Part shown: one piece after another, positions 15,095 through 25,200 of the stretch
Layout of the letters: each line of letters opens with the position of its first letter
How positions within the stretch are numbered: position 1 is the first letter of the stretch
Assembly (NCBI GenBank): GCA_024280945.1
Contig: JAMXLO010000029.1
Coordinates: 1 to 64,000, forward strand
Origin: Acetobacteraceae bacterium
Lineage (GTDB): Bacteria; Pseudomonadota; Alphaproteobacteria; Acetobacterales; Acetobacteraceae
Direction: 5' to 3'
Length of the DNA stretch: 64,000 bases
Position numbers and translations under genes: made by a program
The notes under the pieces: generated by a model
Seen by the model: only the letters and a program-made list of their open reading frames with translations
What the model was told of the DNA's origin: nothing
The model's database searches: none

Positions 15095-16300
15095 TCAGCT
15101 CTCGAATGTCATCTGGCGGCAGGCGGGAGTAATCTCATCGCCCGGGTAAGCGGCGATGATCTCCGGGATCGGGGTCTTGAACCCCTCCTTCTTCACCACC
15201 TTCACCATGTAGCCGCCTTGCACCGCCTGATGGTCGCAGGCGCGGATCGCGGCCTTGCCCTTGATCGAGTCTACCGCCGCCGTCTCCAGCGCAGCGCGCA
15301 GCTTATCGGTGTCGGTGCTTTGCGCCTTCTCGATGCCGGCCTGAAGGATTTGGCATGCCTGCCATTGCTCGCCCTCGAAGACGTCGGGCTCGGTGCCGTA
15401 CTCCTTGCGCCATGCCTCGACGAAGGCCTTGTTCGCCAGATTGTCGATGGTGAAGACATAGCGGGTGGAGCCGGCCAGCCCGAGCGCGGCGTCGCCAACG
15501 GCGTGAATGCTGTTCAGATCGACGATCGACGTCACCAGCTGCACCTTGTCGGCCAACCGGTACTCACGCGCCTGCGAGAGGAACGCGTTGTTATCGGCGC
15601 CCTGCATGACAATGAAGCAGGCATCGGCGCCGGCCTGGCGGATCTTGGTTATGTAGGTGGAAAAGTCCTTGGTGCCGATCGGCGAGAACACCGCGCCAAC
15701 GAAATTCTTCTTCGCCTTCGCCACCTCGTCTTTGAACACGTCGATGCTGTTGTGGCCCCAGGCGTAGTCCATGCCGATGGCGTAAAAATTCTTCATCTCG
15801 CCGCGACGCAGCCAGAGCGAGATGACGCGGGTTTCCATGGGTCCGGAGATATTGGCGCGGAAGAAGTTGGGCACGAACGACGAACCGGTCAGCCGTCCGT
15901 CGCCATTGTCGGAGGAGACGAAGATCGCGTTCCACTCGGCGAGCTTGGGCACCACGGCGAGGGCCTCGGACGACAGCACCATGCCGAACAGCAGATGACA
16001 GCCATCGCGCTCCACCACGAGCTGGGCCTTGCGGACGCAGGTGGCGGGATCGCCGGTGGTGTCCTCGACATGCAGTTCGATTGGCCGACCGAGCAGGCCG
16101 CCTTTGGCGTTTACCGTCTTGGCCCAGAATTCTGCGCCGTGGCGCATCTGCTCGCCGATCTCTGCGGCGGGTCCGGTCAGCGCGAGCGGCATGCCGATCT
16201 TGATCGGTGCCTCGCCCCGGGCATGGCGCAGCACCGCGGGTGCTGCCACAGCAACAAGGCTCGCGCGCATCGCGGCGCGACGGGTGACAGATGTTGCCAT
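15095..16300 (-). CDS. livK: Branched-chain amino acid-type ABC transporter substrate-binding protein
   Basis: A 401-aa periplasmic binding protein of the LivK/AmiC (Peripla_BP_6) type. The N-terminal signal (TRRAAMRASLVAVAAPAVLRHA) has twin arginines and may be Tat-like. The mature part begins IKIGMPLALTGPAAEIGEQM, the usual opening of the family, followed by GRPIELHVEDTTGDP and a central FYAIGMDYAWG segment. GGGAGG lies five bases before the ATG. It is the first gene of the liv operon. The closing residues (ACRQMTF with a Cys) do not identify the ligand, which could be an amino acid, amide or aromatic acid. Confidence 0.9.
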   Translation of the reverse strand: MATSVTRRAAMRASLVAVAAPAVLRHARGEAPIKIGMPLALTGPAAEIGEQMRHGAEFWAKTVNAKGGLLGRPIELHVEDTTGDPATCVRKAQLVVERDGCHLLFGMVLSSEALAVVPKLAEWNAIFVSSDNGDGRLTGSSFVPNFFRANISGPMETRVISLWLRRGEMKNFYAIGMDYAWGHNSIDVFKDEVAKAKKNFVGAVFSPIGTKDFSTYITKIRQAGADACFIVMQGADNNAFLSQAREYRLADKVQLVTSIVDLNSIHAVGDAALGLAGSTRYVFTIDNLANKAFVEAWRKEYGTEPDVFEGEQWQACQILQAGIEKAQSTDTDKLRAALETAAVDSIKGKAAIRACDHQAVQGGYMVKVVKKEGFKTPIPEIIAAYPGDEITPACRQMTFES

Positions 16301-16570
16301 GGAATCCTCCCTGCGGCTTTGGCGACAGTATCGCCGCTATGCAGAGCAGGCATCAAGACGCGGGAGTTGACCCACTCGACAGGTGGGCGATGACACTGGC
16401 AGAGGAGAGCAGGACTGATGTTCCGGGCGTGATGCAATCACGAGAAACCACAGCCGACGTAGGCGACGATCAGCGCCAGACGAGACTACAACGGCCGCAG
16501 TGGCTCCCCGCTAACCTTCACACCGCCTGTGGCATAGGGGTACGCCCCGGCACACCGCCGCCGTCGCCCG

Positions 16571-16927
16571 TTATACTGTTTCCTTCAGTTCCTTCGCGAC
16601 GCGGAAAGCGACCTTCTTGCTCGCCTTGATCTTGATCGCCTCGCCGGTTGCCGGGTTCCGACCCATGCGTGCGGCACGCTTGCGAACCTGGAGAACGCCG
16701 AGACCGTTGATTCGGATTTTGTCCCCCCGCTTCAGATGCCGTGTGACCAGACCGACCATGTCGGACAGCATGGCGTCACACTGCTTCTTGGGGACCTCAT
16801 GGCTCTCGGACAATGAGGCGGCGAGATGCTTGAGCGTAACGGTGGCTTGTGCGCCGCCTTTCGCTGACGCCGCCTTCGGGGTCTTTGCCGCGGACTTGGC
16901 CACCGCGGGGGCCTTTCTTGCTGCCAT
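16571..16927 (-). CDS. HU-family DNA-binding protein with Ala/Lys-rich N-terminal tail
   Basis: The 118-aa product starts at ATG 16925-16927 (MAARKAPAVAK). About 30 residues of Ala/Lys/Pro-rich tail precede an HU/IHF domain: VTRHLKRGDKIRINGLGVLQVRKRAARMGRNP is the beta-arm region with the RNPATG tip, followed by IKIKASKKVAFRVAKELK. The family binds and bends DNA in the nucleoid. The basic tail is longer than in classical 90-aa HU and resembles the histone-H1-like tails of some bacterial HU proteins. It stands alone, between livK and a GST gene. Confidence 0.9.
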   Translation of the reverse strand: MAARKAPAVAKSAAKTPKAASAKGGAQATVTLKHLAASLSESHEVPKKQCDAMLSDMVGLVTRHLKRGDKIRINGLGVLQVRKRAARMGRNPATGEAIKIKASKKVAFRVAKELKETV

Positions 16928-17113
16928 AGTGAAGCGACTCGCTATACGGGTTTCCACTGGGCGCCGACGGAATCACGGTTTGTGCGAAATAACAAGCATT
17001 TCTTGCGCGCAGGGCGGGGATTCTGGGGACTTTCCAACGTCTCAGGCTGTGGCATGGTGTGTCCGCCATGCGTTTGCACCGCAACCCATAAGCAAGCACC
17101 GAAAGGCAGAACC

Positions 17114-17836
17114 ATGTATGACGTCCACTACTGGCCGACGCCCAACGGCAAAAAAGTGACAATCCTGCTGGAGGAACTCGGCGCCCAATACAAGACCGTG
17201 CCATGTAATATCGGTCGTGGTGACCAGTTCACGTCCGCATTCCTCAAGATGAATCCCAATCACCGCATGCCGGTTCTGGTGGATCACTCACCCAAGGACG
17301 GCGGTGAGCCCCTGGTCGTCTTCGAATCCGGTGCCATCATGCTGTATGTCGCGGAGAAGGAGGGCAAATTCTATCCGCAGGCCACCCGGCCGAGGTATCA
17401 GGTCACGCAGTGGCTGATCTGGCAGATGGCCAATCAGGGGCCGAAGAGCGGCGAATGCGGCCACTTCCGTCGGCTGGGCGACACCAAGGGCGACCAGTCC
17501 TATGCCGTCAATCGCTTCACAGACGAGGTTAACAGGCTGTACGGGGTGCTGAACAACCGGCTGTACGAGAGCCGCTATCTGGCCGGCGACGAGTACACGA
17601 TCGCCGACATGATCTGCTACCCGTGGACGGTGAACTGGCAGGCGCAGGGCCAGGACATCGCGGAGTTCAAATATTTCAAGCGCTGGTTCGAGGAACTGGG
17701 CGCGCGGCCCGGCGTGCAGCGCGGCATGGCGGTGGGGGCTGATCTGTCCGAGGACCCGTCCAAGCTGTCGCAGGAGGAGCGCGACCGGCGAGCCAAGCTG
17801 CTCTACAACCAACGCGCTCGCCCGGTGCCAGCATAG
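17114..17836 (+). CDS. Glutathione S-transferase family protein (YfcG/YghU-like)
   Basis: A 240-aa cytosolic protein with an N-terminal thioredoxin fold (MYDVHYWPTPNGKKVTILLEEL), the cis-Pro region HRMPVLVDH, the ESGAIMLYVAEK glutathione-binding segment, and a helical C-terminal domain with YTIADMICYPW. The TPNGKKV start matches YfcG-type proteins, which act mainly as glutathione-dependent disulfide-bond reductases. ATG 17114 is preceded by AAGG. It opens an operon with the isomerase at 17847 (10 bp apart) and the enoyl-CoA hydratase. Confidence 0.88.
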   Translation: MYDVHYWPTPNGKKVTILLEELGAQYKTVPCNIGRGDQFTSAFLKMNPNHRMPVLVDHSPKDGGEPLVVFESGAIMLYVAEKEGKFYPQATRPRYQVTQWLIWQMANQGPKSGECGHFRRLGDTKGDQSYAVNRFTDEVNRLYGVLNNRLYESRYLAGDEYTIADMICYPWTVNWQAQGQDIAEFKYFKRWFEELGARPGVQRGMAVGADLSEDPSKLSQEERDRRAKLLYNQRARPVPA

Positions 17837-17846
17837 GAGCCGCATC

Positions 17847-18461
17847 ATGGCAGATATTGAATGCTTCTTCGATTGCTCGAGTCCGTGGACCTATTTCGCC
17901 TTCCATAATCTGCTGCTGATGCAGAAGGAGCTCGGGATCGACGTCGCATGGCGGCCGATCCTGGTCGGTGGCGTGTTCAACGCGGTCAATCCGAGTGTTC
18001 ACAACTCGCGCGAGAAGCCAGTCCCGGCGAAAGTCGCCTACAACAAGAAAGACCAGCAGGACTGGGCACGCCATCTCGGCATACGTATGCACTATCGCCC
18101 CACCGTGTTCCCGGTGAACAGCGTCCGCGCCATGCGCGGGTGCATTCTGCTGGAGCCGGAAGGCAAGCTGGTGCCGTTCGCCCTGGCGACGTTCGAGGCC
18201 TATTGGGGCGACGACAAGGATATCTCGCAGGTCCCGGTGTTGCGCGAGATCTGCGGCAAGGTCGGCATCGATGCTGAACAATTCCTGGCGGGCATCGAGC
18301 GCCAGGAGATCAAGGACAAGCTGCGTGCCATCACCCAAGAGTTGATCGACCGTGGTGGGTTTGGCTCCCCCACCATGTTCGTCGGCGGTGATGACATGTA
18401 TTTCGGCAACGACCGCATGCCGCTGATACGCGAGGCCGTGCTGCGCCGCCGCCGGGCATGA
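17847..18461 (+). CDS. 2-hydroxychromene-2-carboxylate isomerase family protein (DsbA/GST-kappa fold)
   Basis: A 204-aa thioredoxin-fold protein. FFDCSSPWTYFAFHNL at the N-terminus carries the SPxxYxA motif in which Ser is the glutathione-activating residue, and GSPTMFVGGDDMYFGNDR at the C-terminus is the typical end of this family. Characterised members isomerise 2-hydroxychromene-2-carboxylate in naphthalene breakdown using glutathione. Here the partner GST and enoyl-CoA hydratase suggest a related step on another ring or enoyl compound. AGGAG lies upstream of the ATG; the stop overlaps the next ATG (ATGA). Confidence 0.88.
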   Translation: MADIECFFDCSSPWTYFAFHNLLLMQKELGIDVAWRPILVGGVFNAVNPSVHNSREKPVPAKVAYNKKDQQDWARHLGIRMHYRPTVFPVNSVRAMRGCILLEPEGKLVPFALATFEAYWGDDKDISQVPVLREICGKVGIDAEQFLAGIERQEIKDKLRAITQELIDRGGFGSPTMFVGGDDMYFGNDRMPLIREAVLRRRRA

Positions 18462-19237
18462 GTCTGGTTCTGGTGGCGATCGAGGACCGTGGTGAGGCAG
18501 GTCGCGTTGCGCGTGTGACGGTGAACAATCCGGAGCAGCGCAACGCGCTGGGCAACGCGGGAAAGCGCGAATTGGCCGAGGCGATCGAGGCGGTTTCCGG
18601 CGATGCGCAGCTGCGCGCCATCGTACTGACCGGAGCCGGCGAACGATCGTTCATATCGGGTGCCAATATCGCCGAGATGGCGACATTCGAGCGCGGTCGC
18701 GCGACGGAGGGGCCCACCCTGACGCATCGCGTTTGCGAAGCGATTCGCCGCGCGCCGGTACCAGTCATCGCTCGGGTCAATGGCTGGTGCCTTGGAGCCG
18801 GCCTGGAGATCGCGGCGTCCTGCGACATGCGCGTCGCCGTCGACAGTGCGCGCTTCGGCATGCCGGAGGTGCTGTTCGGCATCCCCTCCGGTATGGAGGC
18901 GTGTCTGCTGCCGCAGCTGATCGGCTGGGGCAAGACGCGTGAGTTGGTGTTCACCGGCCGCCACATCGATGCGCGCGAAGCGGCCGAGTGTCGTCTGGTC
19001 GAGCTTGTGGTGCCAGCCGACCAACTGGACGCCGCGGCCGAGGAATGGGTCGGCGCCATTCTGTCCGCCGGACCGGCGGCGATCCGTGCGCAGAAGGAGT
19101 TGGTCCGTGCCTGGGAAAACATGTCGATCGCCGATGCCGTGCAACACGGCATTGCCGCAGTGGCGTCGGCGCATGGCAGTGACGAGGCGCGGCGGCTGAT
19201 GGGTGCGTTCGTGGCGCGACAGCGGGCGAGACGCTAG
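18458..19237 (+). CDS. Enoyl-CoA hydratase/isomerase (crotonase) family protein
   Basis: A 259-aa crotonase. SGANIAEM near residue 66 gives the oxyanion-hole segment, and GAGLEIAASCDMRVA plus MPEVLFGIPSG hold both Glu residues (in LEIA and MPE) that act as the hydratase acid/base pair in rat enoyl-CoA hydratase. It should hydrate or isomerise an enoyl-CoA. The ATG overlaps the isomerase stop by four bases, so the three genes at 17114-19237 form one operon linking glutathione chemistry to CoA-thioester breakdown. Confidence 0.9.
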   Translation: MSLVLVAIEDRGEAGRVARVTVNNPEQRNALGNAGKRELAEAIEAVSGDAQLRAIVLTGAGERSFISGANIAEMATFERGRATEGPTLTHRVCEAIRRAPVPVIARVNGWCLGAGLEIAASCDMRVAVDSARFGMPEVLFGIPSGMEACLLPQLIGWGKTRELVFTGRHIDAREAAECRLVELVVPADQLDAAAEEWVGAILSAGPAAIRAQKELVRAWENMSIADAVQHGIAAVASAHGSDEARRLMGAFVARQRARR

Positions 19238-19319
19238 TATCCGATCGCAGAGGAGCGTGAGTCGCGTGCGACACACGATCCGCCGCGTGAATCGGATACT
19301 CAAAACCAAAGAGCGACGT

Positions 19320-19342
19320 GCCGACTTTCACTGAAAGTCGGC
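19320..19342. terminator. Bidirectional terminator-like hairpin
   Basis: GCCGACTTTCA at 19320-19330 and TGAAAGTCGGC at 19332-19342 are perfectly complementary around one base. The hairpin sits between the convergent ends of the enoyl-CoA hydratase gene (19237) and the M20 peptidase gene (19344). No T-run follows on either strand, so it may block transcription weakly or protect mRNA ends. Confidence 0.5.
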
Positions 19343-19343
19343 G

Positions 19344-20735
19344 CTAGGGCGTAGCGCTCTCACCCAGGTCCCACCAGATGCCGGCGAAGGCGGCTATTCC
19401 CTCGCGTGCCGGCGCGATCAGCAGGTGCTCGTCCGGGCCGTGCTGCTTGCAGCCATTGTAGCTGTGCGGCACCCAGATCAGCGCCGTACCCAGATGATCG
19501 ACGAATACATCGCCTGGCAGTCCGCCCGACGAGTTCGGGATCACCTGCACCCGCCGGCCGAGCGTTTGTTCCATGGAGCTTACGGTCCAGCGCACCCAGG
19601 GGTCGGATGGATCGGTGCGGCTGGCCGGCATGCGAATACCAGCGTTCTCGATCCGTACGGTGTTAAAGCCGGAAGCGTCCAGGTGGCGGCGCAGCGCCGG
19701 CTCGAACGTTGCCGGGTCGGTGTCCACCGTGTAGCGGATCTGGCAATGCGCCCGGGCGTTTGGTGCAACGGCATTCACCGGATTTTCCGGCCGTCCCGAT
19801 ACCATCGCCAGCACGATGAAGCTGTTCCAGCCATAGATCTTCTCAGCCGCCGACAGACCGGGTTCTCCCCAATCAGGATCGATCGAGGCGGCCTCGCCAC
19901 CGCCCCCGACCTCGCAGCCCGCCAGCACCGAGCGGACGTTCGCAGGCAAGCCATTGCGCGGCAGCCAGTCGCGCACCTGGATACGGCCATTGCGGTCGAT
20001 GATGGTGCCGAGTGCGTGGGTGAGCACCACGGCGGGGTCGGTGGTCAATCCACCCCAATGTCCGGAGTGAACGCCTCCCGGCCGCAGATCCACCACAAGA
20101 TCGAAGTGGAATGTGCCACGGGTGCCTGTGGCGATGGTCGGCACCTCCGGCATCACGCGGGGACCATCACTGCCGATCAGCACGTCGGCCGCCAGTTCGT
20201 CCTTGTGCCGGGCGACGAACTCGCGGAGTCCGATCGAGCCACGTTCCTCGCAGGTCTCCAACACCAGCTTCAGGTTGAAGCCAAGTTTTCCCTCGCGCTC
20301 GGCAAGGACTGCTTCCAGTGCCGAGAGGTTCAGTGCGTGCTGGCCCTTGTTGTCGGCACTGCCGCGGCCATACCAGCGACCGGCCTCTTCTTTCAGTCGC
20401 CAGGGATCGAGACCGGCGCGCCACTGGTCCGCCAGGCCTCGAACGGTGTCGCCGTGGCCGTAGGTCAGCACGGTCGGCCGCGCCGCATCCTCGTGGCGTT
20501 CGGCGGTCAGGATCGGGCCGAAGCCGGGTGCGGGGTTTGGGTGGATGGCGACATCGAAGCCGAGACGCCGCAGCCAGGGACACATCGCTGCTTCCAGATA
20601 GCGCTGCACGTCGGCCTCGTGACCCGAACCCTGCGAGGTGCTGGGAATCGCAACCAGGTCCGCCAGCCGATCGCGAAAGCCGTTGCTGTCGAAGAACGCC
20701 AGCGCCCGTGCGACGGCGCCATCCCGGGTTGCCAT
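19344..20735 (-). CDS. M20 family metallopeptidase (dipeptidase/deacylase)
   Basis: A 463-aa cytoplasmic M20/M25/M40 peptidase. TYGHGDTV near residue 91 has the first metal His and Asp, GRGSADNKGQH near 123 the bridging Asp, and LETCEERGS near 160 the catalytic and metal Glu residues. The lid domain follows, with RGTFHFDLVV and GGVHSGHWGG. The family cleaves dipeptides, N-acyl or carbamoyl amino acids. AGGAG lies six bases before the ATG. The MFS gene directly upstream on the same strand ends 9 bp before it, suggesting co-transcription with a transporter for its substrate or product. Confidence 0.9.
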   Translation of the reverse strand: MATRDGAVARALAFFDSNGFRDRLADLVAIPSTSQGSGHEADVQRYLEAAMCPWLRRLGFDVAIHPNPAPGFGPILTAERHEDAARPTVLTYGHGDTVRGLADQWRAGLDPWRLKEEAGRWYGRGSADNKGQHALNLSALEAVLAEREGKLGFNLKLVLETCEERGSIGLREFVARHKDELAADVLIGSDGPRVMPEVPTIATGTRGTFHFDLVVDLRPGGVHSGHWGGLTTDPAVVLTHALGTIIDRNGRIQVRDWLPRNGLPANVRSVLAGCEVGGGGEAASIDPDWGEPGLSAAEKIYGWNSFIVLAMVSGRPENPVNAVAPNARAHCQIRYTVDTDPATFEPALRRHLDASGFNTVRIENAGIRMPASRTDPSDPWVRWTVSSMEQTLGRRVQVIPNSSGGLPGDVFVDHLGTALIWVPHSYNGCKQHGPDEHLLIAPAREGIAAFAGIWWDLGESATP

Positions 20736-20744
20736 GTCTGTCTC

Positions 20745-22013
20745 CTATTCGCGACCAGCGTCCACGTATTCGGGGACGGTCAGATAGACCCAAATCAGGT
20801 TGGCCAACAGCAGCGCGGCGGTGATCAGGAAGACCCACCGCAGGCCGAACGAAGCAGCGATCGCACCGCCGGTCAGCGGCCCCAGCGAATTGCCGAGAAA
20901 CGTCGCCGAGGCGGTCATGCCATAGACCGTTCCGCGGTCAGACCGCGGCACCATGCGGCCGATCAGCGCATTGGCAGTCGGCAGAATGCCGCCGATGAAC
21001 AGGCCGACACCGAAGCGCTCCAGCGCGAAGACCCAGTAGCCCTGTGCGAAGCCTTGCGGCAGGCTGGTCAGCGTTGCGCCCAGCAGGCAGATCAGCAATA
21101 CGCGACGGTAGCCGATCTCGTCGCTGTGCTTGCCGAGCAGCGGTACTGCGATCATGCCTGCGAGACCGGTGACGGAAAAGGCGACGCCGCCAAGCGTGGC
21201 GAGGTCCGGCCGGGGACCGGTCAGTTCCTGCACGAACAGCGTTACCACCGGCTGCACCGCACGGGTGCTGAATTGCGCCATCAGCAGTACGAAGAACAGT
21301 GGCAGCACGCCGGTGGTGCCGATCAGCAGAACCAGGCCGCGCAGGCCACCTCGCCTCCGACGGCCGCCATCGGGGCGCACGAAGCGCTCGTGGACGCCAC
21401 GCCACACCAGGAACACCGCGGCGAAGGTTATGGCGGAGGTGCAATAGAACGGGATCCGGTAGCTGCCGGTAAGATCAGCGAGGATGCCGCCAATCACCGG
21501 TCCAATGAGCGAGCCCACCAACTGCCCGGTGCTGAGCCAACCGAGGGCGTAGCCCAGGCGCTGCTCGGGCACTTGGCTGGCGACCAGCGCCATCGCGGTG
21601 GAAGAAAAGCCGGCGAATACGCCCATCAGCGCCCGCGCACCGAAGAACTGCCATACGTTGAGTGACAGGCCCATCAGCGCAGTGAACAGCGCGATGGCGC
21701 AGCTGGAGCGGATCAGCATCGGCTTGCGGCCATAATTATCCGCCAGCCGCCCCCAGAGCGGCGAGGCAAAGGCCGCGACGAAGGAGGTTGAGCCGTTCAG
21801 GATGCCGGACCATAGGTCGATACCTGCCTCAGTTGTCACGCCAAGCTTGGGAAGAAACAGCGGCATGATGGGACTGAGGAAGCTGAAGGCCATGGTCATG
21901 ATGAACTGGATGCCGACCATGGCCCACAGGGTGATCCGCCAGTGGCGGTCGGGAGCAATTTCTTCATAGGACGACCCGGTCGGGGCCGACGCCTGGTGTG
22001 AGGCATCCGTCAT
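20745..22013 (-). CDS. MFS transporter (multidrug/metabolite type)
   Basis: A 422-aa inner-membrane protein with about 12 hydrophobic segments. The cytoplasmic loop between helices 2 and 3 reads GRLADNYGRKPML, the usual MFS signature, and FLGNSLGPLTGG lies in the second half. There is a short soluble N-terminal tail. The frame has a GTG six bases upstream (22019), but ATG 22011-22013 is the more usual start; no clear ribosome binding site is seen. The gene is followed after 9 bp by the M20 peptidase. Substrate unknown. Confidence 0.88.
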   Translation of the reverse strand: MTDASHQASAPTGSSYEEIAPDRHWRITLWAMVGIQFIMTMAFSFLSPIMPLFLPKLGVTTEAGIDLWSGILNGSTSFVAAFASPLWGRLADNYGRKPMLIRSSCAIALFTALMGLSLNVWQFFGARALMGVFAGFSSTAMALVASQVPEQRLGYALGWLSTGQLVGSLIGPVIGGILADLTGSYRIPFYCTSAITFAAVFLVWRGVHERFVRPDGGRRRRGGLRGLVLLIGTTGVLPLFFVLLMAQFSTRAVQPVVTLFVQELTGPRPDLATLGGVAFSVTGLAGMIAVPLLGKHSDEIGYRRVLLICLLGATLTSLPQGFAQGYWVFALERFGVGLFIGGILPTANALIGRMVPRSDRGTVYGMTASATFLGNSLGPLTGGAIAASFGLRWVFLITAALLLANLIWVYLTVPEYVDAGRE

Positions 22014-22244
22014 TGGCACGAGACTGGCACGCGACTGGCAGGACGTCGAACCCGGAGAACAGCCAACGATCGATGCGCAGCCCGGCAGGAAAGTGCCGAG
22101 ATGTGGATCAGTCCCACCGCTCCCATGATTTTGCCCGCTGCCAGCACGAGCTGTCGACCAAGGTCAGGTCGCCGATGGTGACACGGGCCTGTAATGAGTG
22201 GCGGGCGCGATGCAGCACCGCTGCTTAACGAGCGGCTTAAGCTA

Positions 22245-25200
22245 CTAGAGGCAAAGCGGTCGCTGTCTCGCCGCCCGGCTGGGGGCCGAAAAATCGTCTG
22301 GGGAGGTTGATGAGCGCTCCCTAGGCTGCGTGTTGGACGACTGACGGTCAGGCCGCAGTCCATGTGGCGTCAGCGGCATGCCGCCACGGTCCCCCGAGTC
22401 GTGCGCTGGCAGCACCGCCCGGATCTTTTGGGCATATGCATCTCTTCTGTTGTCACGCCGCAGCCGTGCCATCGCCGCCTGGCGCAGGCGTTTCCACAGA
22501 ACCTCTGAACGATACAGCGCAACTACCCTGGCGGCGAAGCCGAGCGCGTCGTCTGTGTCGGCCGCCAGTAATTCGCTATCATCCATCCACCCCATCCGGT
22601 CGGATAGCAGCGACGTTGCTACCACCGGCACTCCGAAAGAGGCTGCCTCATAAACCTTGTATGAGTTGCCAGCCGAGAAGCGTGCCGGCGCCACCATCAC
22701 GCGGTGACTGTCGTAGAGCGGCGTGAGCTTGGATACAGGCCCCAGCAGCACTATGCGTGAATTCTCGGCGATCCGCTCCAGCGTCATCCAAGGCGACAGG
22801 TCACTTACCACCGTCAGCTGAGTCTCGTGGCCCAGCTCTGCCTCAATCAGCGGCAAGACCTCGTCGACGAACCAGCAGAGCGCGTCAAGGTCCGGCGTCC
22901 CTCCACCACGTACATCGCCGACGAATAGTAGGCCCGACCGCTTTCGCCATGGCTGCAGCGTCGGCGCCACGTCACGCATGGTGCTGAGCACATGAACGTT
23001 CGGAAGGCCAATGCTGGAGAGTAGACGCGACTCCTGCTCGCTGACGGCCAGCACCTCGTGGCAACGAAGCGCGTTGCGGAATTTGCACCTCAGTGCGTCC
23101 GACAGCGACTCCATGACTTGCTGACCCGACGCCCGGGCGCGCACCATCTCCTGCGTCACCGCGACCGCTTCGGCGTCTAGGATGATCCGCGTGCGGGCCG
23201 GTATCAGCGCGGCATCGTCGAGCACCGAACGAATATGGTCCAGGTTGGCGGTGCGCGATACCCAGATTGCATCGTAGTAGCCCGGACGGCTCGCTAAGAA
23301 GGCTCGGAAGTCCTTGTGGGAGTGATCATGCAGGATTTCCGCGGTATCCGGGAAATCGGCGGCGATCGCAGCAGGGTCGTCTTCTGTCGCCTCCATCGGG
23401 AATACCGTCACCTGATAGTCGAGTGCGCACATAACCCCAATAATATCGTTGGCTCGCAGGTAGCTCGAGCCAGGCACTCGGAGCGGCACTGTGTCCTCGA
23501 TGAACAGGACGCGCCGGTGACCTCTGTCGGCCGCACGGGCGAACGGCAAAGCTGCCGCGGATGCGGCGTAGTGTGAGCGTAACGCGGCCCGATGCTTGTC
23601 GAAAAGGACAGTCCGCTGGCCGCCCTGTTTGTCCCGCAAGTCTTCGAAATCGACCGGCTCGGCGGCGGCGTACCGGTGCAGCATCACTGAAGGATCGTAG
23701 ACCACGCGATACCCTGATTGACGGATTCGCAAGCCAAGATCGGCTGATGCCAGGCGATCGGGCGCGATAGAGACGTCCAAGCCGCCGAGGCAACGCACCA
23801 GTGCAGTGCGGACCACGAGGCAGGCGATGGAGCAGAAATCCACGTCGCGCACGAATCCCGCTTCCGGAGCAAGCGGCGCGGCGCCATTCATATAACCGGC
23901 AATGGAGCCGTCGCGCCAAACGATGCCACCGGCCTCCTGCACAATCTCGTCACTGCCGATGATCTTGCCGCCGACGGCACCGATGCTTGGATCGCGGTCA
24001 AGGCGCGCCAGTGCTGCGGCAACAGCGCCCGTGGCAAGCCGCGCATCGCTGGAGAGATACAGCAGCCGGTCGGCAGTCGCGGACCCGAGCGCGACGTTAC
24101 AGGCTCGCACGAGACCGATATCGTCCGTGAATTGCAGCAGACGGGCGCCGATGACATAGCGTTCCACCTGCCGGACATCATCCACGGAGCCAGGGTCGAC
24201 CAATATCAACTCGATGTCGCCCGGATGGTTCTGGCGCAGTGACGAGATCGCCTGCAGCGCAAGGTGAAGCCCATTCAGCAGGACTACGACGGCGCTGCAG
24301 ATCGGTGGCCCGGAGATGGTGAAATCTAACTTCTGCCGTCCGTAGAGCGGCAGTAAATGCCGGGCCCGCGCCGCGAAAAGCGCGCGCGCCGTGTTCTGGA
24401 TGGGCGGGCTGTCGGCGTGCATCGGGGGCGCGGCACGGCCTTGAGTGAGCACGTGTGCGAAGGCGTCTCGCACCGTCCTGGAGCGCACCGCGCGGCGGAC
24501 AGTATCGTTGTGGGTCCAATAGGAGCGCAAATCGATATGGCGTGATGGACTGCGCAGCTCGAAGACTCCCGATTGCAGAAAGTGCATATAGCCGTTGAGG
24601 AATGTGCCGTTCGCCACCGCCTCAGCGACATCGGGGTAGCGGCTGAGGTAGTCGGCTTCTGAGAAATCAGCCAATGGGTTGAATGCGGTAGGGCTGTCGT
24701 TGCAGAGATAGTGCTGAAGCGCACACAGGAACTCGCCGGCGGCAATGGCTCGCGCCGCGGCCGGATGGTTTGCGCGATACCATCCACTATCGAAATAGAG
24801 CGACGTGTCCACGTCCAATTGTCGCTCGTGGATCTGGTACAGAAAGTAAGCGTACGCGCCGGCCCGTGTCACAGTGACTGCGTTCTCTCGCCACGCGGCA
24901 GCGGTGCTGTAGAACGCCGGATCGAACAGCGGATGGCCCATGAGCCCATTGCCGCACCCGGTGCGGAGGAAATGATCGTAACCATTGATGTAAGCACCGG
25001 CTGGCGGTTCCCCCGGCAACTGAAGCCGGTAGAATTCCGGGCTGAACAGCCAATGGGGCGCGTACATCTGCAGGCCGTCCCGGCAGTAATGGTCGAATCC
25101 CGATCGGTACGAGCCTTCCCGTACGGCCTTAGCAACGTTTGGGTGGCGTCGCAGGTAGAACGCCTCATCGAAGAACACGTTCGGCGAGCGGCCCAGCCGC

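Noticed and set aside
19425-21665. 746-codon plus-strand frame opposite the M20 peptidase and MFS genes
   Set aside because: It spans two well-supported minus-strand genes and their 9-bp gap, and its translation is a typical shadow (Gln/Arg/His/Gly-rich).
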